NCBI RefSeq assembly: GCF_015291625.1
Contig: NZ_CP030047.1
Span: 5,580,001-5,644,000, forward strand
Direction: 5' to 3'
Length of the DNA stretch: 64,000 bases
Source of the DNA: Bradyrhizobium sp. CCBAU 53421
Lineage (GTDB): Bacteria > Pseudomonadota > Alphaproteobacteria > Rhizobiales > Xanthobacteraceae
Positions 9,064 to 16,044 of the stretch are shown here, in pieces. A program made the translations under genes and the position numbers. A model generated the notes under the pieces. That model did no database searches. It was not told the origin of the DNA and saw nothing but the letters and a program-made list of their open reading frames with translations. The stretch's first letter is position 1, and every line of letters starts with the position of its first letter.

Positions 9064-9933
9064 ATGAACGATCAACAGACGGGCACAAGGCTCGGCCTCT
9101 CCGACGACGAGCTCGCAACACATCCGACCGTGTTCGCGGCGGATGCGCTTGCCGGCCAGGTGGTCGTCGTATCCGGCGGCGCAGGCGGCATCGGCCGCGC
9201 GATCGCCTGGCTGTTCGCCCGGCTCGGCGCACATGTCATCGTGGTCGGCCGCAATGCCGACAAGCTCGATGCGCTGGTCGATCATCTCGGCCATCACGGC
9301 CTGAAGGCGTCGGCGTACGTTGCCGACATCAAGGAACCCGACGCGGTCGGCGCGATGTTCGACGCGCTGTGGGCCGAGCATGGCCGCATCGATCATCTCG
9401 TCAACAGCGCCGGCGGCCAGTTCCCGCAAGCCGCGATCGATTTCTCGATCAAGGGCTGGAACGCGGTCATCAACACCAACCTCAACGGCACCTGGTACAT
9501 GATGCAGGCCGCGGCGCAGCGCTGGCGCGACCGCGCCCATGCCGGCAGCATCGTCAATATCGTCGTGGTCACGACGCACGGCCTCTACGGCATCGCGCAC
9601 ACGATCGCGGCGCGCTCCGGCGTGATCGGACTGTCGCGCGCGCTCGCGGTCGAATGGGCGCCGCTCGACATCCGCATCAATTGCATCGCGCCCGGCGCGA
9701 TCGAGACCGAGGGCTGGAACGTCTACAGCGAGGCCGCCCGCGCAGCCTATCCGCGCTCCAACCCGATGATGCGCCCGGGCACGCCCTGGGACATCGCGGA
9801 AGCCGCGGTCTATCTCGCCGCGCCCTCCGGAAAATTCATCACCGGCGAGACGCTGACCGTCGATGGCGGCGGCCAGCATTGGGGCGAGACCTGGACCACC
9901 GGCAAGCCCGACTACTTCAAGGGCGACGACTAA
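9064..9933 (+). CDS. Atypical short-chain dehydrogenase/reductase (2,4-dienoyl-CoA reductase-like)
   Basis: 289 residues with a Rossmann fold. SGGAGGIG replaces TGxxxGIG, and NSAGG stands for NNAG. Where classical SDRs have YxxxK, the aligned segment here reads HTIAARSGV, so Tyr becomes Thr and Lys becomes Arg. The segment LSRALAVEWAP followed by NCIAPG resembles the peroxisomal-type 2,4-dienoyl-CoA reductase branch, which also lacks the canonical pair. A fatty-acyl or terpenoid acyl-CoA substrate is a guess. Divergent from the GST; the ribosome site is weak. Confidence 0.75.
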   Translation: MNDQQTGTRLGLSDDELATHPTVFAADALAGQVVVVSGGAGGIGRAIAWLFARLGAHVIVVGRNADKLDALVDHLGHHGLKASAYVADIKEPDAVGAMFDALWAEHGRIDHLVNSAGGQFPQAAIDFSIKGWNAVINTNLNGTWYMMQAAAQRWRDRAHAGSIVNIVVVTTHGLYGIAHTIAARSGVIGLSRALAVEWAPLDIRINCIAPGAIETEGWNVYSEAARAAYPRSNPMMRPGTPWDIAEAAVYLAAPSGKFITGETLTVDGGGQHWGETWTTGKPDYFKGDD

Positions 9934-9964
9934 CGCACGCATACGCCGCCCACAGCTCCCTCGA

Positions 9965-10309
9965 CTACTTGCCGTCGTCGAAGCTGACGATGACGGCGGC
10001 GTTCGCAATCAGGATCGGGTCGTTGCCGAGATCGGAGGGGATTTCGAGCCCGCCCGCGATCGCCTTCACGGTCTTGGTGCCGTAGGGCAATTCCTTGGCG
10101 ACGGCTGCGGTATCGACCTCATCGGGATTCGGCACGGCGATCGTGACGTCGACGAACATGTCGTTGGCGGTCTTGCCGAGCATGCGGAAGAAGCCGAGGC
10201 TGGAATGCCGGATCGCGTCCAAGACCGCCCGCTTGGCAGCCTTGGTGGCGTCGCGGCCGTGGACGTCGACGCCCATGCCCATTTCGGTGATACAGCGCAC
10301 GCGTGTCAT
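9965..10309 (-). CDS. Lin0512 family conserved protein
   Basis: 114 residues; AGGAAG precedes the ATG. The sequence CITEMGMGVDVHGRDATKAAKRAVLDAIRHSSLGF with the later VDVTIAVPNPDEVD and LPYGTKTVKAIAGGL matches the Lin0512 (TIGR02058-type) family, a small alpha/beta protein of unknown function. Conserved His and Asp at VDVHGRDAT could be a binding site. It is convergent with the SDR gene and not obviously in an operon. Confidence 0.75.
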   Translation of the reverse strand: MTRVRCITEMGMGVDVHGRDATKAAKRAVLDAIRHSSLGFFRMLGKTANDMFVDVTIAVPNPDEVDTAAVAKELPYGTKTVKAIAGGLEIPSDLGNDPILIANAAVIVSFDDGK

Positions 10310-10372
10310 GAAGACTTCCTGTTGTCGTTGGCGTGAGAGACCCTCATTCCTTCGACCGCCGCGCGCACGGCG

Positions 10373-11608
10373 TCAAGCCGGGTCCCTCACCTCGCTTACG
10401 CGTTTGTGATCGACGCGCGCCAGCATCCATGCCGCCAGACCTGCGAGGATCGCCGCGGCAACCACCATGACGCAGGCCGCGCTCCAGCCCCATGCCGAGA
10501 CGACCGCGCCGACCGCGATCGGTCCGGTCACCTGGCCGAAATTGCTGCCGGTCATCAACAGGCCCATCATGACCGGCACCATGGCGGCCGAACCCGCCGC
10601 CGCGGGCGCGGTCGCCAGCAATGTCGCCGGGATCAGGCCGCCGGTCGCGGAGAACAGCAGGCACAGCATGAATGCGCCCCAGCCTCCGAGCACCGGCAGG
10701 AAGATGCCGAGCGCAGAGGCGCCCATAACGACCGCCGCAACCACAATCAACACAGTCCGGCTCACCCCGCGCGCCAGCAGATGGCCGGCAGCGAGATTGC
10801 CGACGACGTTGCCGGCCGCTGCCAATGCGCTAAGCGCGCCGGCGCTTTGGCTGGAGACGCCGAGCCGCTCGGTCAAAAGGATCGGCAGGAAGCTGAACAG
10901 CGCAAAGAACATCAGGCTGTAGAGCCCGAACAGCGCCATCAAAAGCGCCGGGGTGCGGCGCCGCGCCAGCGCGGTGGCCTCTTGCATCAAGCCCACGCGC
11001 GCCGGGCCGGTCCGCGATGCCGCGTCGGGCACGAGCACGCTGGCAAGCACAAACAGCAGTGCGACAAAAGCGGCGCTGGCCCACCAGATCGTACGCCAGC
11101 CATCGAAGATCGGACCCGCGACCAGCGCCAGTGCGATCCCGAACGGCATCACGCAGCTCCACAGCGCCATGGTGACGTCGCGCGCGCTGACATCGACGAC
11201 ACGATCCAGCAGGACGGGCGCTGCCACCATCACCAGCAGGAAGCCGAGCCCTTCCAGTAGGCGCGATCCCAGCAGCAGCGCAAGCTGCGGCGCGAGCGCA
11301 CCCGACGCTGCACCGAGCGTGGTGGCCGCAAGCCCGCACAGCAGCACCCTGCGCGCGCCGACCGCGGCGATCGCCACCCCGGCCGGCACGCTGCCGATGA
11401 GCCCGAGCACCGCGAAGATGCCGGCGACGGTTCCGACCGCGGCGAGATCAATGCCGAGGTTCTGTTGCAGCATCGACGCGGCGATCGGCACCTTCCCGAC
11501 CTGGAGGGCGGCGCCGATGCCGCAACCGACCACGACGGCGACCGTCGCCCATCGCTTCGCCTCGCTCTTCTGCACCACGGCCGTCCCGATCGTCATGCGT
11601 TCACCCAT
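10373..11608 (-). CDS. MFS transporter
   Basis: About 411 residues, twelve predicted membrane helices, major facilitator fold. The start at ATG 11608 is chosen over an upstream GTG at 11617; neither has a strong ribosome site. The first half holds VGARRVLLCG (motif A-like) and GSRLLEGLGFLLVMVAAPVLLDR; a central cytoplasmic loop contains ARRRTPALLM. The family resembles CynX/NimT-type transporters. It is divergent from a LysR gene 84 nt away, which probably regulates it. The substrate is unknown. Confidence 0.85.
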   Translation of the reverse strand: MGERMTIGTAVVQKSEAKRWATVAVVVGCGIGAALQVGKVPIAASMLQQNLGIDLAAVGTVAGIFAVLGLIGSVPAGVAIAAVGARRVLLCGLAATTLGAASGALAPQLALLLGSRLLEGLGFLLVMVAAPVLLDRVVDVSARDVTMALWSCVMPFGIALALVAGPIFDGWRTIWWASAAFVALLFVLASVLVPDAASRTGPARVGLMQEATALARRRTPALLMALFGLYSLMFFALFSFLPILLTERLGVSSQSAGALSALAAAGNVVGNLAAGHLLARGVSRTVLIVVAAVVMGASALGIFLPVLGGWGAFMLCLLFSATGGLIPATLLATAPAAAGSAAMVPVMMGLLMTGSNFGQVTGPIAVGAVVSAWGWSAACVMVVAAAILAGLAAWMLARVDHKRVSEVRDPA

Positions 11609-11692
11609 CGAATTCACGCCATCACAGATAGCGTTTCCCGATCATCGACAGGAGTGATATGTTTTGCATCCAATTGATCGATTTTGTAGATC

Positions 11693-12634
11693 ATGCTCGA
11701 TAACCTCACGCTCGACCAGATCCGGGTCTTCGTCACCATCGCCGAGAGCGGCAGCTTTCGCGCTGCCGCGACCAAGCTGGCGCGCGTGCAATCCGCGGTC
11801 AGCCATGCCATCGCCAATCTCGAGGTCGAACTCGGCCTCTCGCTGTTCGACCGCTCCAGCCACCGCCCGGCGCTGACAGCCGAAGGCAAGGCGCTGCTCG
11901 GCAACGCCCGTGACCTGCTGCTCCGCGTCGATGCAATGCGGGCGCGGGCGCACGGCCTTGGCGAGGGAGTGGAGTCGGAACTCTCGGTGGTCGTCGACAC
12001 GCTGTTTCCGATCGCCGCCGTCGGCGAAGCGCTGACGGAAATGCGCGCGGCGTATCCGTCCGTGAGCGTGCGGCTCGCGGTCGAACCGATGGGCGGGCCG
12101 ATCGCAGCCTTGACCGAACGGCGCAGCGCCCTCGCCGTCACGGTCGGCGAGGATTTTCGCGATCCCCGCCTCGCGCTCGACGCGATCTGCGCCGTGCAGA
12201 TCGTCGCCGTCGCCGCCGCCACCCATCCGCTCGCGCGCCGCGGCCGCAAGAGCGTCGCCGACCTTGCCGATCATCTGCAGATCGTGCTGTCGGATCCGAC
12301 CCCGCTGTCGGAGGGCCGCAGCTTCGGCGTGCTCTCGCCGCAGATTTGCAGGGTGAGCAATCAGGACACCAAGCACGCCATGATCCTGGCCGGGCTCGGC
12401 TGGGGCCGGCTGCCGCTCTGGCAGGTGGCGCGCGACCTGAAGGAGCGCCGCCTGGTGCGCCTCGAAACCGGCGCGCTCGGCCGCAACGCGGCGCTGGCGA
12501 TGGAGGCCTATCTCGCGCACCGGCTCGACGAACCGCTCGGCCCTGCCGCGCGCGCGTTTGCTGATGCACTGACGCGGATCGCCGCGCGCAGCAGCGAGCC
12601 GGCGCGCAAGACCAAGACGCGCAAGCAACGCTGA
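11693..12634 (+). CDS. LysR family transcriptional regulator
   Basis: 313 residues. The N-terminal helix-turn-helix (LDQIRVFVTIAESGSFRAAATKLARVQSAVSHAIANLE) is clear, and the effector domain follows with a KTKTRKQR basic tail. It is divergent from the MFS gene across 84 bases that contain paired GATC half-sites near 11675-11694, so it is the likely local regulator. It is also the gene just upstream of the Y RNA/Ro60 locus, but that locus has its own leader element. Confidence 0.9.
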   Translation: MLDNLTLDQIRVFVTIAESGSFRAAATKLARVQSAVSHAIANLEVELGLSLFDRSSHRPALTAEGKALLGNARDLLLRVDAMRARAHGLGEGVESELSVVVDTLFPIAAVGEALTEMRAAYPSVSVRLAVEPMGGPIAALTERRSALAVTVGEDFRDPRLALDAICAVQIVAVAAATHPLARRGRKSVADLADHLQIVLSDPTPLSEGRSFGVLSPQICRVSNQDTKHAMILAGLGWGRLPLWQVARDLKERRLVRLETGALGRNAALAMEAYLAHRLDEPLGPAARAFADALTRIAARSSEPARKTKTRKQR

Positions 12635-12745
12635 AGTTCTTTCGTCGCGATCATTTCCGTTGTTGACATCGTCAGCGACGAGGCGTATGTCCCGCAACCT
12701 TCGCGAGCACTGTCGTTCGCGATCACATGAGCACGATGATGCAAT

Positions 12746-12801
12746 ACGGATTTGAAAACTTCCGCAGACTATCGAACGGCCTCCGGCCGATCGATAGCGT
12801 G
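12746..12801 (+). promoter_or_regulatory. Conserved upstream boxes of the Ro60/Y RNA locus (copy 1)
   Basis: This 56-base stretch aligns without gaps to 28608-28663 upstream of rtcB. Shared blocks are ACGGAT, TCCGCNGACNATC and GCCTNCGGCCGATCG, all at identical spacing, ending at the same TGCCCGG start of the hairpin RNA. Conservation at fixed spacing in front of a transcribed hairpin element suggests a promoter or operator shared by the two RNA-repair loci. No sigma-54 -24/-12 consensus is visible. Confidence 0.65.
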
Positions 12802-12897
12802 TGCCCGGCTCATGGGAGCGATCTCGCATAATGCGAGGTCGACAGTCCGCCTTAAACGGACCCTCCCGAGCCAGCCGCTCCGGAGGGTTTTTTGTTG
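12802..12897 (+). ncRNA. Structured leader RNA with terminator, copy 1 (upstream of Y RNAs/Ro60)
   Basis: Three hairpins in order. The first is a perfect 9-bp stem with UAA loop (12820-12840). The second is GUCCG/CGGAC (12845-12861). The third is CCCUCC/GGAGGG with an inner GAG/CUC (12861-12887), followed by six T. The copy at 28664-28757 keeps all three with substitutions that preserve pairing (A-U to G-U and U-G to U-A in stem 1; GAG/CUC to GAG/CUU in stem 3). Both begin TGCCCGG-CATGGGAGCG. The copies differ by one base in length between the conserved ends, so reading frame is not kept, which favours RNA over peptide. A leader attenuator or a free small RNA are both possible. Confidence 0.78.
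12861..12893 (+). terminator. Rho-independent terminator of leader element copy 1
   Basis: A 6-bp CCCUCC/GGAGGG stem extended by three pairs across one mismatch, loop CCAGCCG, then TTTTTT at 12888-12893. It may end the leader RNA, or act conditionally on transcription into the Y RNA array. Confidence 0.75.
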
Positions 12898-13132
12898 TCC
12901 GAAGCAAGGCTCATTTGAATTGCCCGGCGCAAGCCGGAACGGGAGACCCGGATCCCGGGGCTCGCGCGGCAACGCGCGTGCCCAAGCGCGCGGGGCCTGC
13001 CGGAGGGAACGAGGCGATGAGCCGGACACCGATGGCAGAGTGAACTCCGAGGAGTTCGCAAACGGCGGCGCGTCGACAGCGCCGCGATCAACTATTCACG
13101 AAACGGTTGACCGCGTCACTGCGGCTCGACCG
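12898..13132 (+). other. GC-rich structured spacer between leader and Y RNA array
   Basis: No convincing protein gene. The stretch is rich in short perfect hairpins, for example CCGGC-GCAA-GCCGG (12924-12937) and CGCGC/GCGCG (12963-12978). The first has the GCAA tetraloop that recurs inside the Y RNA units downstream. It lacks the two Y RNA signature motifs, so I do not call another unit. It could be a 5' transcribed leader or promoter region for the array. Confidence 0.4.
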
Positions 13133-13317
13133 CCGCTGGTGGTGAAGATGTCGGATACTTCGCGTGGTGAAAGCGGGTTCGATTCCCGCCTTTGACGCAC
13201 GCACCGGGATGCGGCCCTGCGCAGGGATCCGCGCGCGGCCCGGCACGGTTTCTCTCCGCAAGGATGGATGCCGTGTTGCGTCACTGCTCAAAACCGATAT
13301 CGCCTGTTCCCCAGCGG
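13133..13317 (+). ncRNA. Candidate Y RNA unit 1 (with T-arm)
   Basis: The outer helix CCGCUGG (13133-13139) pairs perfectly with CCAGCGG (13311-13317). The Ro-side motifs UGGUGAAGA (13140-13148) and UCGCCUGUUCC (13300-13310) match the other units. The second helix is GAUGUCGG (13147-13154) with CCGAUAUC (13294-13301). The distal part has a canonical T-arm, GCGGG-UUCGAUU-CCCGC (13173-13189), then a 7-bp helix UGACGCA/UGCGUCA (13193-13199 with 13277-13283) and a GCAA-capped hairpin (13255-13264). No D-arm is evident. It is the longest unit (185 nt). The family is inferred from structure and from adjacency to Ro60. Confidence 0.8.
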
Positions 13318-13324
13318 ACGTATT

Positions 13325-13346
13325 CGCCGATGCGCAAGCATCGGCG
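13325..13346 (+). other. Perfect 9-bp GCAA hairpin between Y RNA units 1 and 2
   Basis: CGCCGATGC-GCAA-GCATCGGCG abuts the first base of unit 2 and has no U-tract, so it is not a Rho-independent terminator. A processing or protective structure between units of a polycistronic RNA is a reasonable guess. Confidence 0.5.
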
Positions 13347-13427
13347 TGGCGGTGGTGAAGATGTCTGTTACTTCGTCTGAACCACGGTGCCCGCAAGGGC
13401 AGCAACAGCATCGCTTGTTCCCCGCCA
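13347..13427 (+). ncRNA. Candidate Y RNA unit 2 (compact, no tRNA-like module)
   Basis: 81 nt. The outer helix UGGCGG (13347-13352) pairs with CCGCCA (13422-13427). The motifs UGGUGAAGA (13353-13361) and UCGCUUGUUCC (13411-13421) are conserved. The inner helix GAUG-u-CUGUU (13360-13369) pairs with AACAGCAUC (13404-13412) with one bulge. The distal loop has only GCCC-GCAA-GGGC (13389-13400) and no T- or D-arm. Its size is like that of small eukaryotic and Deinococcus Y RNAs. Confidence 0.8.
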
Positions 13428-13434
13428 ACCCTCT

Positions 13435-13597
13435 CCACGCCCCGTGGTGAAGATCGCTGTTACATCGTTTGAACCACGAGAGGTCGCGGGTTCGAATCCC
13501 GCCTGGCGTCATGTGCGCCGGTAGCTCAGCGGTAGAGCGCTACCCGGCCGGCCTTGGCTTGCCGGGGTCTCAGCAATCGCCTGTTCCCGGGTCGTGG
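13435..13597 (+). ncRNA. Candidate Y RNA unit 3 with permuted tRNA module (YrlA-like)
   Basis: The outer helix CCACG-C-CCCG (13435-13444) pairs with CGGG-U-CGUGG (13588-13597). The conserved motifs are at 13445-13453 and 13577-13587. The inner helix is GAU-c-GCUG with CAGC-a-AUC (13452-13459, 13571-13578). The distal domain reads in order: T-arm GCGGG-UUCGAAU-CCCGC (13486-13502), an acceptor-like stem CUGGCG/CGCCGG closed by a 7-nt loop (13503-13521), D-arm GCUC-AGCGGUA-GAGC (13524-13538), and a third hairpin CCCGGC/GCCGGG (13543-13566). That is a tRNA opened elsewhere and closed at the acceptor, as known for YrlA RNAs, which mimic tRNA. Confidence 0.85.
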
Positions 13598-13658
13598 TCT
13601 TCAATCGTTGGCATGGTGTCCGCAAATGCTTTGCGTTTGTCGCGAACTCGTGCCGACG

Positions 13659-13791
13659 GCCGGTGGTGAAGAGCGCTGTTACATCGGATCGCAAGGCAGA
13701 AGGTTCGATTGCTTCTGGACAATACGTCCGTGGCTCGATGGAAGAGCGTGCGACGCCCGCAAGGGTAGTACAGTCTCGCCTGTTCCCCGGC
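13659..13791 (+). ncRNA. Candidate Y RNA unit 4 with degenerate permuted tRNA module
   Basis: The outer helix GCCGG/CCGGC (13659-13663, 13787-13791) encloses the conserved motifs at 13664-13672 and 13776-13786. The inner helix is GAG..CUGU with ACAG.CUC (13671-13679, 13770-13777); GAG/CUC replaces the GAU/AUC of other units, a compensatory change. Distal elements are a T-arm-like CAGAAG/CUUCUG stem around UUCGAUU (13697-13717), a short capped stem GGAC/GUCC, a D-arm GCUC-GAUGGAA-GAGC (13733-13747) and CCC-GCAA-GGG. It ends 39 nt before the Ro60 start codon, so it is probably cotranscribed with it. Confidence 0.82.
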
Positions 13792-13830
13792 ACCACTTCC
13801 AATCCACGCTCACCCAGAAAGGAGGCCATC

Positions 13831-15156
13831 ATGGCCACGATCAACAAGATCATGCGCGCCTTCACCCGTGAGGGGGCGCGCGGCAAGCGCTTCACGCCCG
13901 AGATGGAGCTGCGGCGCGCGCTGCTGAACTGCCTCCTGTGGGAGAACCAGTTCTACGAGGACGGGGTCGCGATCGCCGACCGCATCAAGGCGCTGGTGCC
14001 GAAGGTCGAGCCGGCGCGCGTGGCCGAACTCGCGATCGCCGCGCGCGAGACCATGAAGCTGCGGCACGCGCCGCTGCTCGTGGTCCGCGAGATGGCGCGG
14101 CATGCGACGCACCGCAGGCTGGTCGCCGATACGCTGGCCCGCGTGATCCAGCGTCCGGACGAGATGACCGAGCTGCTTGCGATCTACTGGGCGGATGCGC
14201 TCGGCCCGCAGCAGCAGCGCAAGCGTCAGCCGGTCTCGGCGCAGATCAAGAAGGGGCTGGCGCGGGCGCTCACCAGGTTCGACGCCTACCAGCTCGCGAA
14301 GTACGATCGCGACGGCGCGGTACGGATCAAGGACGTGCTGTTCCTGGTTCACGCCAAGCCGAAGGACGCCGCACAGGAGAAGGTGTGGAAGCAGCTCGTC
14401 GACGGCGAGCTGGCCTCGCCCGACACCTGGGAGGTTTCGCTCTCGTCCGGCAAGGACAAGCGTGAGACGTTCGAGCGGCTGATCGCCGAGAACAAGCTTG
14501 GCGGGCTGGCGCTGCTGCGCAACCTGCGCCTGATGCAGAAGGCGGAGGTGCCGCGCCGGACCATCGCGGAGGCGATCGACGCGATGCGGACCGACCGCAT
14601 CCTTCCCTACCGCTTCATCACGGCGGCGCGCTATGCGCCGGACTTCGAGCCGGAGCTGGAGGCCGCGATGCTGAAGTCGATCAAGGACTACGCGCGGCTT
14701 GACGGCCGCACGCGGCTCCTGATCGACGTGTCGGGATCGATGTTCACTCCGCTTTCGGCCCAGTCCGAGATGACGCGGGCGGAAGCGGCCTGCGGACTTG
14801 CGATCCTCGCCCGCGAGGTCTGCGACGAGGTGGAGATCTTCACGTTCAGCAATGAGGTCGTGAAGTTGCCGCCGCGCCGCGGCTTCGCGCTGCGCGATGC
14901 GATCATCGGCTCGCAGCCGCATGGCCGGACGTATCTCGGCAAGGCGGTGACGGAGATCGACCGCAAGGGCGATCGCCTGATCGTCTTCACCGACGAGCAG
15001 AGCCACGACCAGGTGCCCGCGCCCAAGGGACGCGGATACATGGTCAACGTGGCGTCCTACCAGCACGGTGTCGGACACGGCCCGTGGACGCGGGTGGACG
15101 GCTTCTCAGAGGCCGTGATCGCCTGGATCGCGGCGTCGGAAGCGACCGCACACTGA
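13831..15156 (+). CDS. rsr: Ro60 ortholog (Rsr), TROVE-domain Y RNA-binding protein
   Basis: 441 residues. The ATG at 13831 follows a perfect AGAAAGGAGG by 5 bases; the upstream open frame is non-coding RNA sequence. The N-terminal two thirds is an alpha-helical TROVE repeat ring (for example TREGARGKRFTPEMELRRAL, LLVVREMARHATHRRL, KDVLFLVHAKPKD). The C-terminal third is a von Willebrand A-like domain with the metal site DVSGS at residues 299-303 and a later FTDEQ strand. Ro60 rings bind misfolded RNAs through the central hole and Y RNA on the rim; in bacteria they work with exonucleases such as PNPase in RNA decay and with RNA-repair operons. The array of Y-like RNAs directly upstream strongly supports the role. 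Confidence 0.93.
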   Translation: MATINKIMRAFTREGARGKRFTPEMELRRALLNCLLWENQFYEDGVAIADRIKALVPKVEPARVAELAIAARETMKLRHAPLLVVREMARHATHRRLVADTLARVIQRPDEMTELLAIYWADALGPQQQRKRQPVSAQIKKGLARALTRFDAYQLAKYDRDGAVRIKDVLFLVHAKPKDAAQEKVWKQLVDGELASPDTWEVSLSSGKDKRETFERLIAENKLGGLALLRNLRLMQKAEVPRRTIAEAIDAMRTDRILPYRFITAARYAPDFEPELEAAMLKSIKDYARLDGRTRLLIDVSGSMFTPLSAQSEMTRAEAACGLAILAREVCDEVEIFTFSNEVVKLPPRRGFALRDAIIGSQPHGRTYLGKAVTEIDRKGDRLIVFTDEQSHDQVPAPKGRGYMVNVASYQHGVGHGPWTRVDGFSEAVIAWIAASEATAH

Positions 15157-15176
15157 CGTCTGCATCAACAACAACG

Positions 15177-15214
15177 GGCCCGGACGCGCGATGCGCGCCC
15201 GGGCCATTTTCCTT
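15177..15214 (+). terminator. Rho-independent terminator after rsr
   Basis: A very strong GC hairpin, GGCCCGG-A-CGCGC closed by GAT and paired with GCGCG-C-CCGGGCC, followed by ATTTTCCTTTT. It lies 20 bases after the rsr stop and separates it from the convergent GNAT gene. Confidence 0.8.
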
Positions 15215-15226
15215 TTCAACCTCCGC

Positions 15227-15922
15227 CTACCCCTGCTTCTGCAGCACCGTGATGTGCAGGCGGCGGCGGATTTCCATGCCCTGGCGGCGGTAGAGCGCGA
15301 TCGCCGAGACGTTGCTGGTGAAGACGTGCAGGAACGGAATCTCGCCGCGCGCCACGATCTGGCGGCCGACTGCCGACAGCAATGCCTGGGCATAGCCGCG
15401 GCCGCGATGGTCGGGATGCACACAGACCGCGGTCATCTCGGTATAGTTCCCTGGCTTCATCCGTTCCCCGGTCATCGCGACCAGCTCGCCGCCAACGCGG
15501 ATGCCGAAAAAGTTGCCGAGCTCATGCGTCCGCGCGCTGAACGGTCCGGGCTTTGTCAGCGCCGTCAATGCCGTCATCGCCGGAACGTCGGCCGCGCCGA
15601 GCGTGACGATCTCGACGCCGGGCAGAGAAAAATCCGCCGGCGTGCCGATCATCTGCTCGCCGGTCTCGGCGAGCAACACCTTGAACTCCGGCGGCACGGC
15701 GACCGGATCGGGCGTGAACAGCACCGCAATGTCGGGTCCCGACAGCAGCGCGCCGAGCGCGGCAAAGCTCTCGGGCGACATGTCGATCATGTCGGCAAAG
15801 GGGGCGATCGCGACCGGAAAGCGCCTGGCCTCGGTGCCGCCTTCCGCAAGGTCCCGTTGCCTCGTGGTCAGCGCGCTCCAGATTGGGCGATCAAGCGGAT
15901 GGATCGGCGGGACTACGGACAT
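15227..15922 (-). CDS. GNAT family N-acetyltransferase
   Basis: 231 residues; the ATG at 15922 begins MSVVPPIHPLDRPIWSALTT. The C-terminal half holds the acetyl-CoA binding site VCVHPDHRGRGYAQALLSAVG (motif A with R/Q-x-x-G-x-G/A) and the terminal strand SAIALYRRQGMEIRRRL. The N-terminal half is a variant GNAT-like domain, as in FR47-type proteins. The cytoplasmic substrate is unknown. It is convergent with rsr. Confidence 0.85.
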   Translation of the reverse strand: MSVVPPIHPLDRPIWSALTTRQRDLAEGGTEARRFPVAIAPFADMIDMSPESFAALGALLSGPDIAVLFTPDPVAVPPEFKVLLAETGEQMIGTPADFSLPGVEIVTLGAADVPAMTALTALTKPGPFSARTHELGNFFGIRVGGELVAMTGERMKPGNYTEMTAVCVHPDHRGRGYAQALLSAVGRQIVARGEIPFLHVFTSNVSAIALYRRQGMEIRRRLHITVLQKQG

Positions 15923-16044
15923 GCGGCGCTTCGCTCCTGATTTTGCTCGAACAGAGCAAGAAGCGCCGACAAAATCCAGCGTGGCGTGATGCCGTTGCGG
16001 CTCACAATCACGCCAGCAGGATCTCCTCGCCATGCCGGAGGAAC

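Noticed and set aside
12801..13043. 80-codon ORF starting MPGSWERSR, with a similar start in the rtcB leader
   Set aside because: The two copies share only the first residues; a 1-base length difference breaks the frame while hairpins are kept, so RNA structure, not peptide, is conserved.
13486..13540. Apparent tRNA 3' half followed by a 5' half
   Set aside because: The T-arm precedes the D-arm and the acceptor is closed by a loop, so it is not a tRNA gene or split tRNA; it fits a permuted tRNA mimic in a Y RNA.
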